A stretch of DNA of 19,376 nucleotides, taken from Bacillota bacterium. GTDB lineage: Bacteria > Bacillota > Clostridia > Acetivibrionales > DSM-1351. A program made the position numbers and the translations under genes. Under the pieces are notes generated by a model that saw only the letters and a program-made list of their open reading frames with translations, was not told where the DNA came from and did not search any database. Each line of letters opens with the position of its first letter. The first letter of the stretch is position 1. The DNA is taken from positions 1 to 19,376 of the forward strand of contig JAEYWA010000053.1 in NCBI GenBank assembly GCA_023431385.1, read 5' to 3'. Positions 8,611 through 16,480 of the stretch are shown one piece after another.

Positions 8611-9507
8611 TCAGCCCTTAACTGAGCCGATTGTAATACCCTGAACCATATATCTCTGAACAAATGGGTATAATGCAACGATAGGAATTAATGAAAGAAC
8701 AACTACTGCTGCGATAATTCCGTCAATGGAAACATTAGCGTAATTACCTGCCACAAGACGTTCAACAATTGTCTGAGTATTGCTGATAGTATTATAGGTA
8801 AATAGCTGTAAAGTCTGCATTTCAGTACTATTGGTGTACATAACAGCATGAAAATAGTTATTCCAATAGTTAACAGCATACAACAAAGATACTGTCGCCA
8901 ATACAGGTGTAGACATTGGACATACAATGGATACCAATATTCTTATATCACTGGCACCATCAATTTTTGCTGATTCTTCAATACTTTCCGGCAAGCCTTC
9001 AAAATAATTTTTAACAATGAACATATTAAAGTGGACTATAAAAAATGGGAGTATTAGTGCAGCAAAGGTATCCATAATTCCCAAGGTACGAACCACCATA
9101 TATGCAGGAACTATTCCGCCAAAGAACACCATACTGATAATGTATAACATTATAAAGACCTTGCGACCCTTAAATGCGGGCTTGGATAGTGGGTACGCAG
9201 TTGTAATTGTTACTACCATACTGATGATTGTGCCCACAACTGTAACAATTATGGTGTTTTTTAGAGAATGTAAAAATGTAGTCTCTTTAAGAACATATTT
9301 CATTGTTTCAAACTGTATATCAACAGGCCAAAATAATACAGAACCCGATGTAACTGCAGCTGCACTACTGAATGATTTAGATAGTACATGCAAAATAGGA
9401 AGGATGGCACACAGCGCAAGTATAGTCATGACAATGTAGGAAATTACCATCATTATCTTCTCGCTTGATTCCAGCGGGATGCCCGTTTCATTTTTCTTCA
9501 TAAACAT
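8611..9507 (-). CDS. Carbohydrate ABC transporter permease, LplC/YtcP type
   Basis: I start at ATG 9507 (298 residues, MFMKKNETG...), six bases after GAGGTG at 9514-9519. The longer in-frame reading to 9594 would overlap the preceding gene and adds a stretch unlike the family. The protein is an integral membrane subunit with about six hydrophobic segments, beginning with IMMVISYIVMTILALCAILP. It carries the cytoplasmic EAA-type coupling loop as EESAKIDGASDIRI, where the ATPase docks. It ends in the GITIGSVKG tail typical of this permease group. It follows the first permease by 34 bases and precedes the binding protein, the standard permease-permease-binding protein order of LplBCA-like importers. 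Confidence 0.9.
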   Translation of the reverse strand: MFMKKNETGIPLESSEKIMMVISYIVMTILALCAILPILHVLSKSFSSAAAVTSGSVLFWPVDIQFETMKYVLKETTFLHSLKNTIIVTVVGTIISMVVTITTAYPLSKPAFKGRKVFIMLYIISMVFFGGIVPAYMVVRTLGIMDTFAALILPFFIVHFNMFIVKNYFEGLPESIEESAKIDGASDIRILVSIVCPMSTPVLATVSLLYAVNYWNNYFHAVMYTNSTEMQTLQLFTYNTISNTQTIVERLVAGNYANVSIDGIIAAVVVLSLIPIVALYPFVQRYMVQGITIGSVKG

Positions 9508-9541
9508 AGTTTTCACCTCTGATACGATTCTTTTATTCAAA

Positions 9542-10510
9542 TTACCAAATACTCTTATGAAGTAACTTCTTGCTAACAGAATTTGCACCAACAATTAAGA
9601 TAAATGCTACAACTGAATTAAATAAACCGAGTGCAGTACCCAAGGCAAAATCTGATTGACCAAGACCCATACGGTAAACGTAGGTTTGGATTACATCGGC
9701 TACATCGTAAACTGTTGCATTATAGAATACAAGAATCTGTTCAAAGCCTGTATCCAGGATATATCCTACCTTTAAAATCAACATCAGAACGATGGTAGAT
9801 GCCATCCCTGTTAAGGTGATATGCCATATTTGGCGTAATTTTGAAGCGCCATCAACTCGGGCTGCCTCATATAGGGAGGTATCAATACCTGTAATAGCTG
9901 CCAAGTAAATAACTGTATTCCATCCGATTTCTTTCCAGCCCTCAGTAAATACCAACAGTCCACGGAATACATTAGTATCTGAGAAAAAACTGATTCTTTC
10001 GAAACCCAACGCAGCCAACCCTGTGTTTACAATTCCATAGGTACCTAGTAACGAGTAGAAAATACCAAACGTAACAACCCAGGAAAAGAAATATGGAATA
10101 TATATCGCGGTCTGCGCCAGCTTTCGATAAACTTTATTACGGATTTCATTTAGTAAAATCGCACATATTATTGGAATTGGGAATAGGAACAAAATCTTAT
10201 ATGCGTTAATGATCAAAGTATTTAAAAGGACTTTGATAAACGATGAACTTGCGAATAATCGCTCGAAATGCTGCAATCCCACCCATTCGCTTTTTGCAAC
10301 CGCATCTAACGGATTATTACCTGCAAAAATACTATAATCCTTAAAGGCAATTGTAATACCATATAGCGGCAAAAACTTATAGACTATCAAAAAGAACAGT
10401 CCGGGGAGCAACATCAAATACATGAGATAATGCTCTCTCATATATGCTCCTAATTTAGAATGCGGTTTTATTTCGTTTATTGCTTTTGATTTTGAAGCAA
10501 ACATTTTCAT
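9542..10510 (-). CDS. Carbohydrate ABC transporter permease, LplB type
   Basis: This 322-residue membrane protein is the first gene of the long minus-strand operon. A short basic N-terminal arm is followed by a hydrophobic segment (LMYLMLLPGLFFLIVYKFLP) and further membrane spans. The EAA coupling loop reads YEAARVDGASKLRQIWHIT, a good match to the class. The start at 10510 has GGAGG nine bases upstream. A second ATG two codons in is possible but makes little difference. It pairs with the permease at 8611-9507 to form the membrane channel that receives substrate from the lipoprotein. The start lies downstream of a region with a TATAAT box and a strong palindrome, so expression is probably controlled there by the adjacent two-component system or a repressor. 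Confidence 0.9.
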   Translation of the reverse strand: MKMFASKSKAINEIKPHSKLGAYMREHYLMYLMLLPGLFFLIVYKFLPLYGITIAFKDYSIFAGNNPLDAVAKSEWVGLQHFERLFASSSFIKVLLNTLIINAYKILFLFPIPIICAILLNEIRNKVYRKLAQTAIYIPYFFSWVVTFGIFYSLLGTYGIVNTGLAALGFERISFFSDTNVFRGLLVFTEGWKEIGWNTVIYLAAITGIDTSLYEAARVDGASKLRQIWHITLTGMASTIVLMLILKVGYILDTGFEQILVFYNATVYDVADVIQTYVYRMGLGQSDFALGTALGLFNSVVAFILIVGANSVSKKLLHKSIW

Positions 10511-10561
10511 AGCATTATTCCTCCGAGATCACCAGTCAGTAGAAACTTTACATAATATTGC

Positions 10562-10567
10562 ATTATA
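10562..10567 (-). promoter_or_regulatory. Candidate -10 box of the importer/oxidoreductase operon
   Basis: A perfect TATAAT on the minus strand lies 51 bases before the first permease ATG. The -35 position (about CTACTT) is weak, which would fit a promoter that needs an activator such as the adjacent YesN-type regulator. The palindrome at 10591-10610 lies just upstream. Confidence 0.5.
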
Positions 10568-10590
10568 AAAAATAAGTGTGAAAAAAGTAG

Positions 10591-10610
10591 ACTTTGAAAG
10601 CTTTCAATGT
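10591..10610. promoter_or_regulatory. Candidate operator palindrome
   Basis: The core TTGAAAGCTTTCAA (10594-10607) is a perfect 14-base palindrome. Including the flanks (ACT...TGT), 18 of 20 positions are symmetrical. It is centred about 35 bases upstream of the -10 box. It resembles a catabolite-responsive element (TGAAAnCGnTTTCA) but lacks the central CG and is two bases shorter, so CcpA binding is doubtful. A LacI-type or other dimeric regulator is possible. Confidence 0.5.
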
Positions 10611-10787
10611 AAGATTGTGTTCAATCTATGTGTTAATATTAGCATAGAAACCTTATAAGTTGAATGACTCAATCTTCTGATTTCTTATTCAAAACTGTTA
10701 TTTTTGCATAAAATTTTGCTAAATTAGCATCAGAATTTATAGAATTCTCACTAAAAAAGTCGATTTATATAGATATCTTTTATAAAT

Positions 10788-10833
10788 AGAGGCTGTTAGA
10801 ATAAACCACACATATGGCTTTCTAACAGCCTCT
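10788..10833 (-). terminator. Terminator-like hairpin after the histidine kinase
   Basis: A perfect 14-bp stem (10788-10801 with 10820-10833, AGAGGCTGTTAGAA and its complement) encloses an 18-base loop. It lies about 70 bases after the kinase stop codon and ahead of the importer promoter. The transcribed strand continues ATTTATAAAAG, only moderately T-rich, so termination may be incomplete. It is the natural boundary between the two minus-strand transcripts. Confidence 0.6.
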
Positions 10834-10902
10834 CTCATCTTTCTTGATGTTTACATAAAAATTATTAAATTGCTATCTATAATAAAGTTGCCAAATACAT
10901 AT

Positions 10903-12711
10903 CTACTCGTTGTTCTTATATTTCAAAGGCAATGATAAGGTAACAGTTGTACCTATATTTAGTTCCGAACTTATTGCCAAACCACAATCCTCGCCTCCAA
11001 ATAGCTTAAGCCTTTCATCAACATTTCCAAGGCCATAACCCTTTGTAGTGGAAGTTTCCTGGCTTAATATACTTTTCAGCTGCTCTTGGTCCATTCCGTT
11101 ACCGTTATCTTTTATAATAATTACTAATTTACCATTTTCCTCATTAGCGGTAATAGCAAGCCGACCGTCGTCGCTATCTCGTTTGTGCAGAATGCCGTGG
11201 TTAAGTGCATTTTCTACTAAGGGCTGCAGAGATAGTTTAGGAATAAGACAATCCTTAAGATTATCTTCTATTCTTATATCTATAGTAGAAATATTACTGA
11301 ACCTTTTTTGCATAATTCCAATATAAGCCTGAATCAGCTCTAATTCGTCCTGTAGAGAAACAACTTCTCTCCCTTTACTTAAACTCAATCGAAAATATTT
11401 TGAGAATGCATTGATCATCCATATACTGTCTTTCTTACGATCCTCCAATATCATCCACTTAATGGCATCCAAAGTATTGTAAAGAAAATGAGGATTTATT
11501 TGTGCCTGTAAAGCTTTTAATTGATAATCACGTGCCTTCAATTTAGCTTCATAGGATTCCTCCATCAGCCTTTTGATAGTAACCACCAAGTGATTTGCGT
11601 TATTTTCCAATAAAGCAAGTGATTTATCATTTTCTATTTTTTGTGATCCTATATTATCAACTTGTTCTATACCGTCATTATTCAGTACCATAATAGCTGT
11701 ATTGATTCGTTTTACGGTATTTTCAATAACACTGGAATATATTAATATTAATGAGATTACAAAAACTATTACAACAGCTATAATCAACAAAACCCGCATA
11801 ACATCAAACGAAAAGACATCTGAACCAAACACAGCAGATGCAGGTAGTCTCATAACGAGATACCAATCTACTTCACTCAATTTTGAAAATGCCACAAGAT
11901 CAGCATTTTGACTCATACCTCCACTCATATGTCCTGTTTTATTCGTCAAAACCGTATTGAGTTCAGCCTCAGAGAGTCCTTTTTTATTTATTAAGGTTGA
12001 ATCAGGATGGGAAATTATTGAGCCAAATGAATCTACCAGGTAAATCTCCTCAGCACTGCTGATACCCGCTGAAAATATCCTGCTAAGCTTAGTCTCCTCA
12101 ATATCAAGTTGCAGTACACTTGCGATTTCATCATAATTGGTTTTACTGGAAATGGTCATTCGACAGGATATAATATTTGTTAAACCTCTTCCCTCATAAA
12201 TTCGTGCCCCATAGGTTTTAAGCCAGACAACACCCCGTTTATATGTTTCATTGGTTTGCTCGTCAAGCTCCGGAAGAGAATAGAAGGTTTCCTGCTGATT
12301 TGCATAAATTTTACCAGCCGGCACATATAAACGAACTTTACTTATCATGTGCTTACCTTCATAGGCTGATACCAGAGATTTTAGCTCATTATACTCAACC
12401 ATCTGTGTTTCAACATCGGTACTTCCACTTCTGATATAAGGATATGCCGTACTAAGAATAGAAAGAGAACTCTCAGATATTTGTTCAAAACGGTAATCTA
12501 AATTATTCTTTATCTGACTGACTGCTAATTGCATATTGTTTGAAAGCTCATTCTCAATAATACTAGCTGAATGAGACGAATACAAATATATTATAAGTGT
12601 AAGGGGAATAACTACAATAAAAGCAAAAAGAGCTATTACTCTTTTTGATAAGCGCATATTACTATATAAAAATCTACGGGAAATTTTCTCGCGTAACTTC
12701 ATTCGATTCAT
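10903..12711 (-). CDS. YesM-type membrane sensor histidine kinase
   Basis: I choose ATG 12711 (602 residues), eight bases after AAAGG at 12720-12724; the two in-frame ATGs further upstream lack spaced sites. A first membrane helix at about 26-46 and a second at about 305-326 bracket an extracellular sensor region of roughly 255 residues, probably Cache-like. A linker leads to the His_kinase domain (PF06580) with AQINPHFLYNTLDAIKW and phospho-acceptor His408. The HATPase_c domain has the N box LVENALNHG around Asn501, G1 DNGNGM at 535-540 and G2 GYGLGN at 558-563. The kinase should sense an extracellular ligand, likely a carbohydrate, and phosphorylate the response regulator encoded 39 bases upstream. 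YesM-YesN pairs next to LplABC-type importers typically control those importers. Confidence 0.92.
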   Translation of the reverse strand: MNRMKLREKISRRFLYSNMRLSKRVIALFAFIVVIPLTLIIYLYSSHSASIIENELSNNMQLAVSQIKNNLDYRFEQISESSLSILSTAYPYIRSGSTDVETQMVEYNELKSLVSAYEGKHMISKVRLYVPAGKIYANQQETFYSLPELDEQTNETYKRGVVWLKTYGARIYEGRGLTNIISCRMTISSKTNYDEIASVLQLDIEETKLSRIFSAGISSAEEIYLVDSFGSIISHPDSTLINKKGLSEAELNTVLTNKTGHMSGGMSQNADLVAFSKLSEVDWYLVMRLPASAVFGSDVFSFDVMRVLLIIAVVIVFVISLILIYSSVIENTVKRINTAIMVLNNDGIEQVDNIGSQKIENDKSLALLENNANHLVVTIKRLMEESYEAKLKARDYQLKALQAQINPHFLYNTLDAIKWMILEDRKKDSIWMINAFSKYFRLSLSKGREVVSLQDELELIQAYIGIMQKRFSNISTIDIRIEDNLKDCLIPKLSLQPLVENALNHGILHKRDSDDGRLAITANEENGKLVIIIKDNGNGMDQEQLKSILSQETSTTKGYGLGNVDERLKLFGGEDCGLAISSELNIGTTVTLSLPLKYKNNE

Positions 12712-12750
12712 AGACATTTCCTTTCTATACACCGATTCCTTAAGCTATAA

Positions 12751-14370
12751 CTATTGCTCTAAAGATGATATTGCAATATTCCTATATTCGCTAGGCGAGA
12801 TTCCCGTATATTTCTTAAACAAACGAGAAAAATAGCTTGGTGATAAATAACCAACCTCATAACACACATCATACAATTTAATGTACGGATCTGATAAAAG
12901 CTTTTTTGCCTTTTCAAGCCGGGTTAAAGTTAAATAATCATTTATTGTTGTTCCAGTAACCTGTTTGAATAACACACATAAGTATGTAGGTGTCAAATAG
13001 ACATCCTTTGCTAATGTGCTTATTGATATCTGCTCCTTACAGCGTTCTTCTATAGTTTTTCTCACCTGATTTATGATTGAGTGGGAATACGTTTTGCTCA
13101 TGCTGCTCATAAGTGTTGCCACCTCAAGATACAACCTTTGAATAAGAAGATATTGTTCATCAAAATCCGAACAACACAGAAATTTATCTAAAATCCTGCG
13201 TTGATTGGAATAATCACTTTTTTTGTTAATTTTTATGTCGGTTACGATTCGAGTAGGAAGAAGAAGTAAAAAAATCATTAAATTCTGCTCTTCATCCTGA
13301 TGAAATTTTTCTCTGATAATAGTAATAAGCTCTTCAAGTACTTTTGATACCTGCTCAGCGTTTCCGCTGCTCAAGCATTCCTGCAGATTTTTTTCCGCAT
13401 TTTCTTTAAATTCCTTAAGACTCTCGTCCATTTCATATTTATCAACGGAAATAGCCAGTGCATCATCAAGCAAGTATCTTTTGCTTATGGCATTAGCTGC
13501 ATTCTCATAGGATGCTTTTATATTTTCAAGCCCCTTAAATCTGCTACTAATACCAATGGATACTTGTAAATTCATACCACCCTTAAGACGCTCATTAATA
13601 TTTTCAGACACTTCAAGAAGAGTCTCCTCATAATCATCTTCTAATAAAGATAGAATGATTACATATTCGCCCTGTTTATTTTCAAAGCAAATGGTATCAC
13701 TATACTGTTTTCCGACTTCTGTACATTCGTTTTGTATCTGTAGAGATAATAGCTGACGTTCGCGTTCCGACAAGACATGAAAAGTGCTGTAAACGCGTTG
13801 TATCTGCACTACCAGTACACAATAATACATATCATCATTTAAAGGAATATTCAAAAACTCTATGCGTTCCTTCATTATAACTTGATTTTCAAAATCATCC
13901 CGAATCATTGTCATGAAAAAACGCTCCTGCAAAAGTGGAATACTCTGATTCAAGAGATTTTCCATATCAGCAAGGTTTTTTTTACTTTGATTCTCGGTGT
14001 TCATAATATTGACCACACGACTAACCGTCTCGTCAAGCTCGTCCAAATCAATGGATTTGAGAATATAATCCACAGCCTCGACTTTAAGTGCCTTTTTCAG
14101 GTAAATTACATCATCATGTCCACTAATAAATATTATCTTTATATCCGGATAAAGCTCTCGTAAATTCTTTGCCAATGTTATTCCGTCCATATAAGGCATG
14201 AGGACATCTGTAAGTACCAGGTCAATGTGATTATCCTTCACATACTGAAATGCCTTCTGACCATCAGAAAGGTCGGCTACTATCTCAATATTGTGGGAGC
14301 CCCAATCAAAGTGTTTTTTTAAGCCTTGGCGTACCAAATCTTCATCATCAACAATAATAGCTTTATACAT
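12751..14370 (-). CDS. YesN-type response regulator with AraC DNA-binding domain
   Basis: The 539-residue product starts with a receiver domain: acidic pocket Asp8-Asp9, phospho-acceptor Asp55 in LVLTDVLMPYMDG, and the conserved Lys in DYILKSIDL. A central region of about 280 residues has no motif I recognise beyond its common presence in YesN proteins. The last 100 residues form an AraC-type double helix-turn-helix: ISISTLAKDVYLTPTYLCVL, then YDVCYEVGYLSPSYFSRLFK with the family ending KKYTGISPSEYR. The ATG at 14370 has GGAGGG just upstream. It is first in a two-gene unit with the kinase and probably activates the importer operon to its left, and perhaps the divergent operon to its right. 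Binding sites of this class are usually direct repeats near -35. Confidence 0.93.
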   Translation of the reverse strand: MYKAIIVDDEDLVRQGLKKHFDWGSHNIEIVADLSDGQKAFQYVKDNHIDLVLTDVLMPYMDGITLAKNLRELYPDIKIIFISGHDDVIYLKKALKVEAVDYILKSIDLDELDETVSRVVNIMNTENQSKKNLADMENLLNQSIPLLQERFFMTMIRDDFENQVIMKERIEFLNIPLNDDMYYCVLVVQIQRVYSTFHVLSERERQLLSLQIQNECTEVGKQYSDTICFENKQGEYVIILSLLEDDYEETLLEVSENINERLKGGMNLQVSIGISSRFKGLENIKASYENAANAISKRYLLDDALAISVDKYEMDESLKEFKENAEKNLQECLSSGNAEQVSKVLEELITIIREKFHQDEEQNLMIFLLLLPTRIVTDIKINKKSDYSNQRRILDKFLCCSDFDEQYLLIQRLYLEVATLMSSMSKTYSHSIINQVRKTIEERCKEQISISTLAKDVYLTPTYLCVLFKQVTGTTINDYLTLTRLEKAKKLLSDPYIKLYDVCYEVGYLSPSYFSRLFKKYTGISPSEYRNIAISSLEQ

Positions 14371-14620
14371 AATTTCCCTCCGCCTGATAATATCTAATAT
14401 TCGATTTATACATCATTTAAAGTCGTAAAGATTTTATATTTATTTGCATATTCTATATTAATTCCATTCCCTGAAATGGGATAGCTATCATAGAAACCAT
14501 GCTTGCTTAATGCATACATGCGATGATTTGAAATTTTATTAGTTTACTAAATATGGTGTATAAACCTAAATATTACCTAATAATATATAACAATTTGTAC
14601 AAAAGGCACTCTATGTGCCA

Positions 14621-14626
14621 AGTATA
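14621..14626 (-). promoter_or_regulatory. Candidate extended -10 box for the two-component genes
   Basis: The minus strand reads TGGTATACT, an extended -10 (TGn-TATACT). The -35 18 bases upstream is weak (TTGTTG). A leader of about 245 bases would result. A competing weaker promoter, TTGGCA with TACAAA, overlaps just downstream. Confidence 0.35.
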
Positions 14627-14830
14627 CCATAGAAGTTTACAACCCAACAAGATTTTATATTAACATAAATAGAAATATTGTCTAGCTTAAGTTGCACGAC
14701 TTCTAAACAGTTATAGTATAAACTGGGATAAATTTTATTAAGCTTCCGGAATATTTTCTTGTATTAAATATTGAGTAATGTACTATTTGTTTGAAAACTA
14801 TCACTATCTTTCACTCCTTTTCCTGTTCTG

Positions 14831-14858
14831 TTGACTTGATAGTATTAAGTGCTATATT
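14831..14858 (+). promoter_or_regulatory. Candidate sigma-A promoter of the plus-strand operon
   Basis: TTGACT at 14831-14836 and TATATT at 14853-14858 are separated by 16 bases, a good housekeeping promoter. Transcription would start near 14866, giving a leader of about 128 bases before the first oxidoreductase gene. Confidence 0.55.
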
Positions 14859-14952
14859 TAAAGTAAAAAGCTGGCCTTTTTATCCTTGTATCTACTTATA
14901 AAAGGATAATCCTCCATACTTAAAAACTTTTAATCATGCTTTCACTAAATGT

Positions 14953-14968
14953 AATTTGTTAACATAAA
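14953..14968 (+). repeat. Copy 2 of 16-base motif shared with the dehydrogenase leader
   Basis: AATTTGTTAACATAAA, identical to the minus-strand sequence at 2715-2730, ends 25 bases before the ATG of the FAD oxidoreductase gene. A partial echo (TTAACATAAATA) occurs at 14660-14671 in the same intergenic region. Confidence 0.4.
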
Positions 14969-14993
14969 TAATACAATTTTTCAGGAGGATAGC

Positions 14994-16367
14994 ATGTGTG
15001 AAATACAATACACAAAAACCATCAGGACCGTAATGGAGACAGATGTCCTTGTTATAGGCGGTGGTACAGCAGGCTTCGGAGCGGCAGTTGCATCAGCACG
15101 TAACGGAGCGAAAACACTTCTTATTGAGCGTTTAAGCATACTTGGCGGCATGGCTACAGCAGGTCTGGTGGGTCCATTTATGACCTGCTATGACAATGAT
15201 GCTGAGGAACAATTAGTAAAGGGCATTTTTGATGAACTCTGTTTAAGGACCGAGGCCCGGGGTGGTGCTATTCATCCTTCCAAGGTGGAAGGCATGACTT
15301 CTTATTCCTCATACTATATGTCAAGCCATAGACATGTTACCCCATATCAGTCCGAAGTCCTCGCAGTTGTGATGGAAGAAATGCTTGAGGAATCGGGTGC
15401 ACAAATACTCTTCAATGTACAGGTCACTGATTGCATAACTAATAATGGAAAAATAGATTATGTAATTGTCAATATGAAGGAAGGAATTGCAGCAGTCCGT
15501 GCAAAGGTATACATTGACTGCACTGGTGATGCTGACGTGGCTTATTTTGCAGGAGTCCCCACATGGCTCGGTAAAAAGGAAACCGGTGTTATGCAGCCTA
15601 CCACGCTTTTCTTTGAAGTTGGTAATATTGACCGTGATAAATATTTAGGAGAGCTTGAAGCCAACAAATCCAAATTGGACAACCATACTGCCAATTGTTT
15701 TGCAAATTATGTACAAGAAGCCAAACGAAACGGTGACTGGACTCTTGATCGTAATGAGTTAGGTAACTATGAGCAGAATATACCCGGCAGATGGAAGATA
15801 AATACCACTCGTATTGCGCATATTGATGCTACCAAGACTTCAGATATAACCAAAGCTCTTATAGAAGGCCGACGTCAGGTGCAGGAGGTTCTTGCATTTA
15901 TGAAAAAATACCTTCCCGGCTGTGAAAATGTTCAGCTAATCCAGGTAGCTACTGCGCTAGGAGTCCGCGAAACAAGACATATTGTTGGAAAATACGAGCT
16001 TACAACAGAGGATATTCTGTCACGTAAACATTTCGATGATGCAATATGTACCTTCGGATATGCCATTGATGTACACAATTCAACAGGAGGTGGTGTTACA
16101 TTTACCTGTGTTGATAAATACTACACCATACCTTACCGCTGTCTGATTCCTGAAAATTGTGACAATATGCTTGTTGCAGGGCGCAGCATATGTGGTTCCT
16201 CGGAGGCCGCAGCAAGCTATCGAGTTATGCCTGCATGTATTGCCATGGGGCAAGCGGCAGGTACAGCTGCTGCAATGGCACTTAAAAGTGGTGTATCTCC
16301 CGAAAATATGGATATAACTAGACTTCGGAATACTCTGCTTGAGCAAGGTGCAGTCATCAAGGATTAA
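14994..16367 (+). CDS. FAD-dependent oxidoreductase, type A
   Basis: The 457-residue product opens the plus-strand operon. Motifs: GGGTAG at 22-27, Glu45, GGMATAGLVGPF at 51-62, GGAIHPS at 90-96, SHRHVTPYQ with His112 and His114, DCTGDAD at 175-181, GVRETRHIVGKY, IDVHNSTGGG, YTIPYRCLIP, and AGRSIC...RVMPACIAMGQAAGTAAA. Its first 130 residues align gap-free with 140-1516 and 5507-6880, so all three probably do the same chemistry on related substrates. AGGAGG lies seven bases before the ATG. It is followed after 113 bases by a type B paralog, mirroring the A-then-B order on the other strand. There is no signal peptide, so it acts in the cytosol. Electron acceptor and substrate unknown. Confidence 0.92.
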   Translation: MCEIQYTKTIRTVMETDVLVIGGGTAGFGAAVASARNGAKTLLIERLSILGGMATAGLVGPFMTCYDNDAEEQLVKGIFDELCLRTEARGGAIHPSKVEGMTSYSSYYMSSHRHVTPYQSEVLAVVMEEMLEESGAQILFNVQVTDCITNNGKIDYVIVNMKEGIAAVRAKVYIDCTGDADVAYFAGVPTWLGKKETGVMQPTTLFFEVGNIDRDKYLGELEANKSKLDNHTANCFANYVQEAKRNGDWTLDRNELGNYEQNIPGRWKINTTRIAHIDATKTSDITKALIEGRRQVQEVLAFMKKYLPGCENVQLIQVATALGVRETRHIVGKYELTTEDILSRKHFDDAICTFGYAIDVHNSTGGGVTFTCVDKYYTIPYRCLIPENCDNMLVAGRSICGSSEAAASYRVMPACIAMGQAAGTAAAMALKSGVSPENMDITRLRNTLLEQGAVIKD

Positions 16368-16480
16368 TCTCTGAAATAATCTGTCAATCACCAAAGTATT
16401 TAATAATATGGCAACTAATATCTTAATTGTTATAGTAATGATAATAAACATAAACCTATATTAACGAAGGAGACAAAACT

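Larger units (their letters stand above)
10511..10902. other. Control region between the two-component genes and the importer operon
   Basis: This 392-base gap holds no credible gene. From the right, it contains the 3' tail of the kinase transcript, a terminator-like hairpin at 10788-10833, an AT-rich stretch, a palindrome at 10591-10610 and a TATAAT box at 10562-10567. On the minus strand the 8-mer ATGCTAAT occurs twice, within 10718-10730 and 10633-10645, about 85 bases apart. The first lies in the small palindrome GCTAATTTAGC. These could be direct-repeat sites for the AraC-type regulator, but the evidence is only positional. Confidence 0.6.
14371..14993. other. Divergent intergenic control region (623 bases)
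   Basis: No credible gene lies here. It separates the regulator gene from the plus-strand oxidoreductase operon and is very AT-rich. Visible elements are a candidate minus-strand extended -10 at 14621-14626, a small inverted repeat GGCAC/GTGCC just left of it, a candidate plus-strand promoter at 14831-14858, and a leader of about 128 bases. In the leader, TTATCCTT (14880-14887) can pair with AAGGATAA (14902-14909), and the 16-base motif at 14953-14968 follows. I did not recognise a known riboswitch. Confidence 0.6.

Noticed and set aside
9017..9439. 140-residue plus-strand frame opposite the permease
   Set aside because: It is a shadow of the permease membrane segments in another frame, without domain or ribosome binding site support.
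9508..9594. Extended start of the second permease overlapping the first
   Set aside because: ATG 9507 has a well-spaced GAGGTG, and the extra residues do not look like the family N-terminus.
10591..10610. Catabolite-responsive element
   Set aside because: The central CG and two bases of spacing required by the cre consensus are missing.
10788..10833. Mobile-element terminal repeat
   Set aside because: The inverted repeat is compact with an 18-base loop after a gene, with no transposase or target duplication; a terminator explains it.
14859..14993. Known riboswitch in the plus-strand leader
   Set aside because: Only one short stem (14880-14909) is visible and no conserved core of a known class is recognised.
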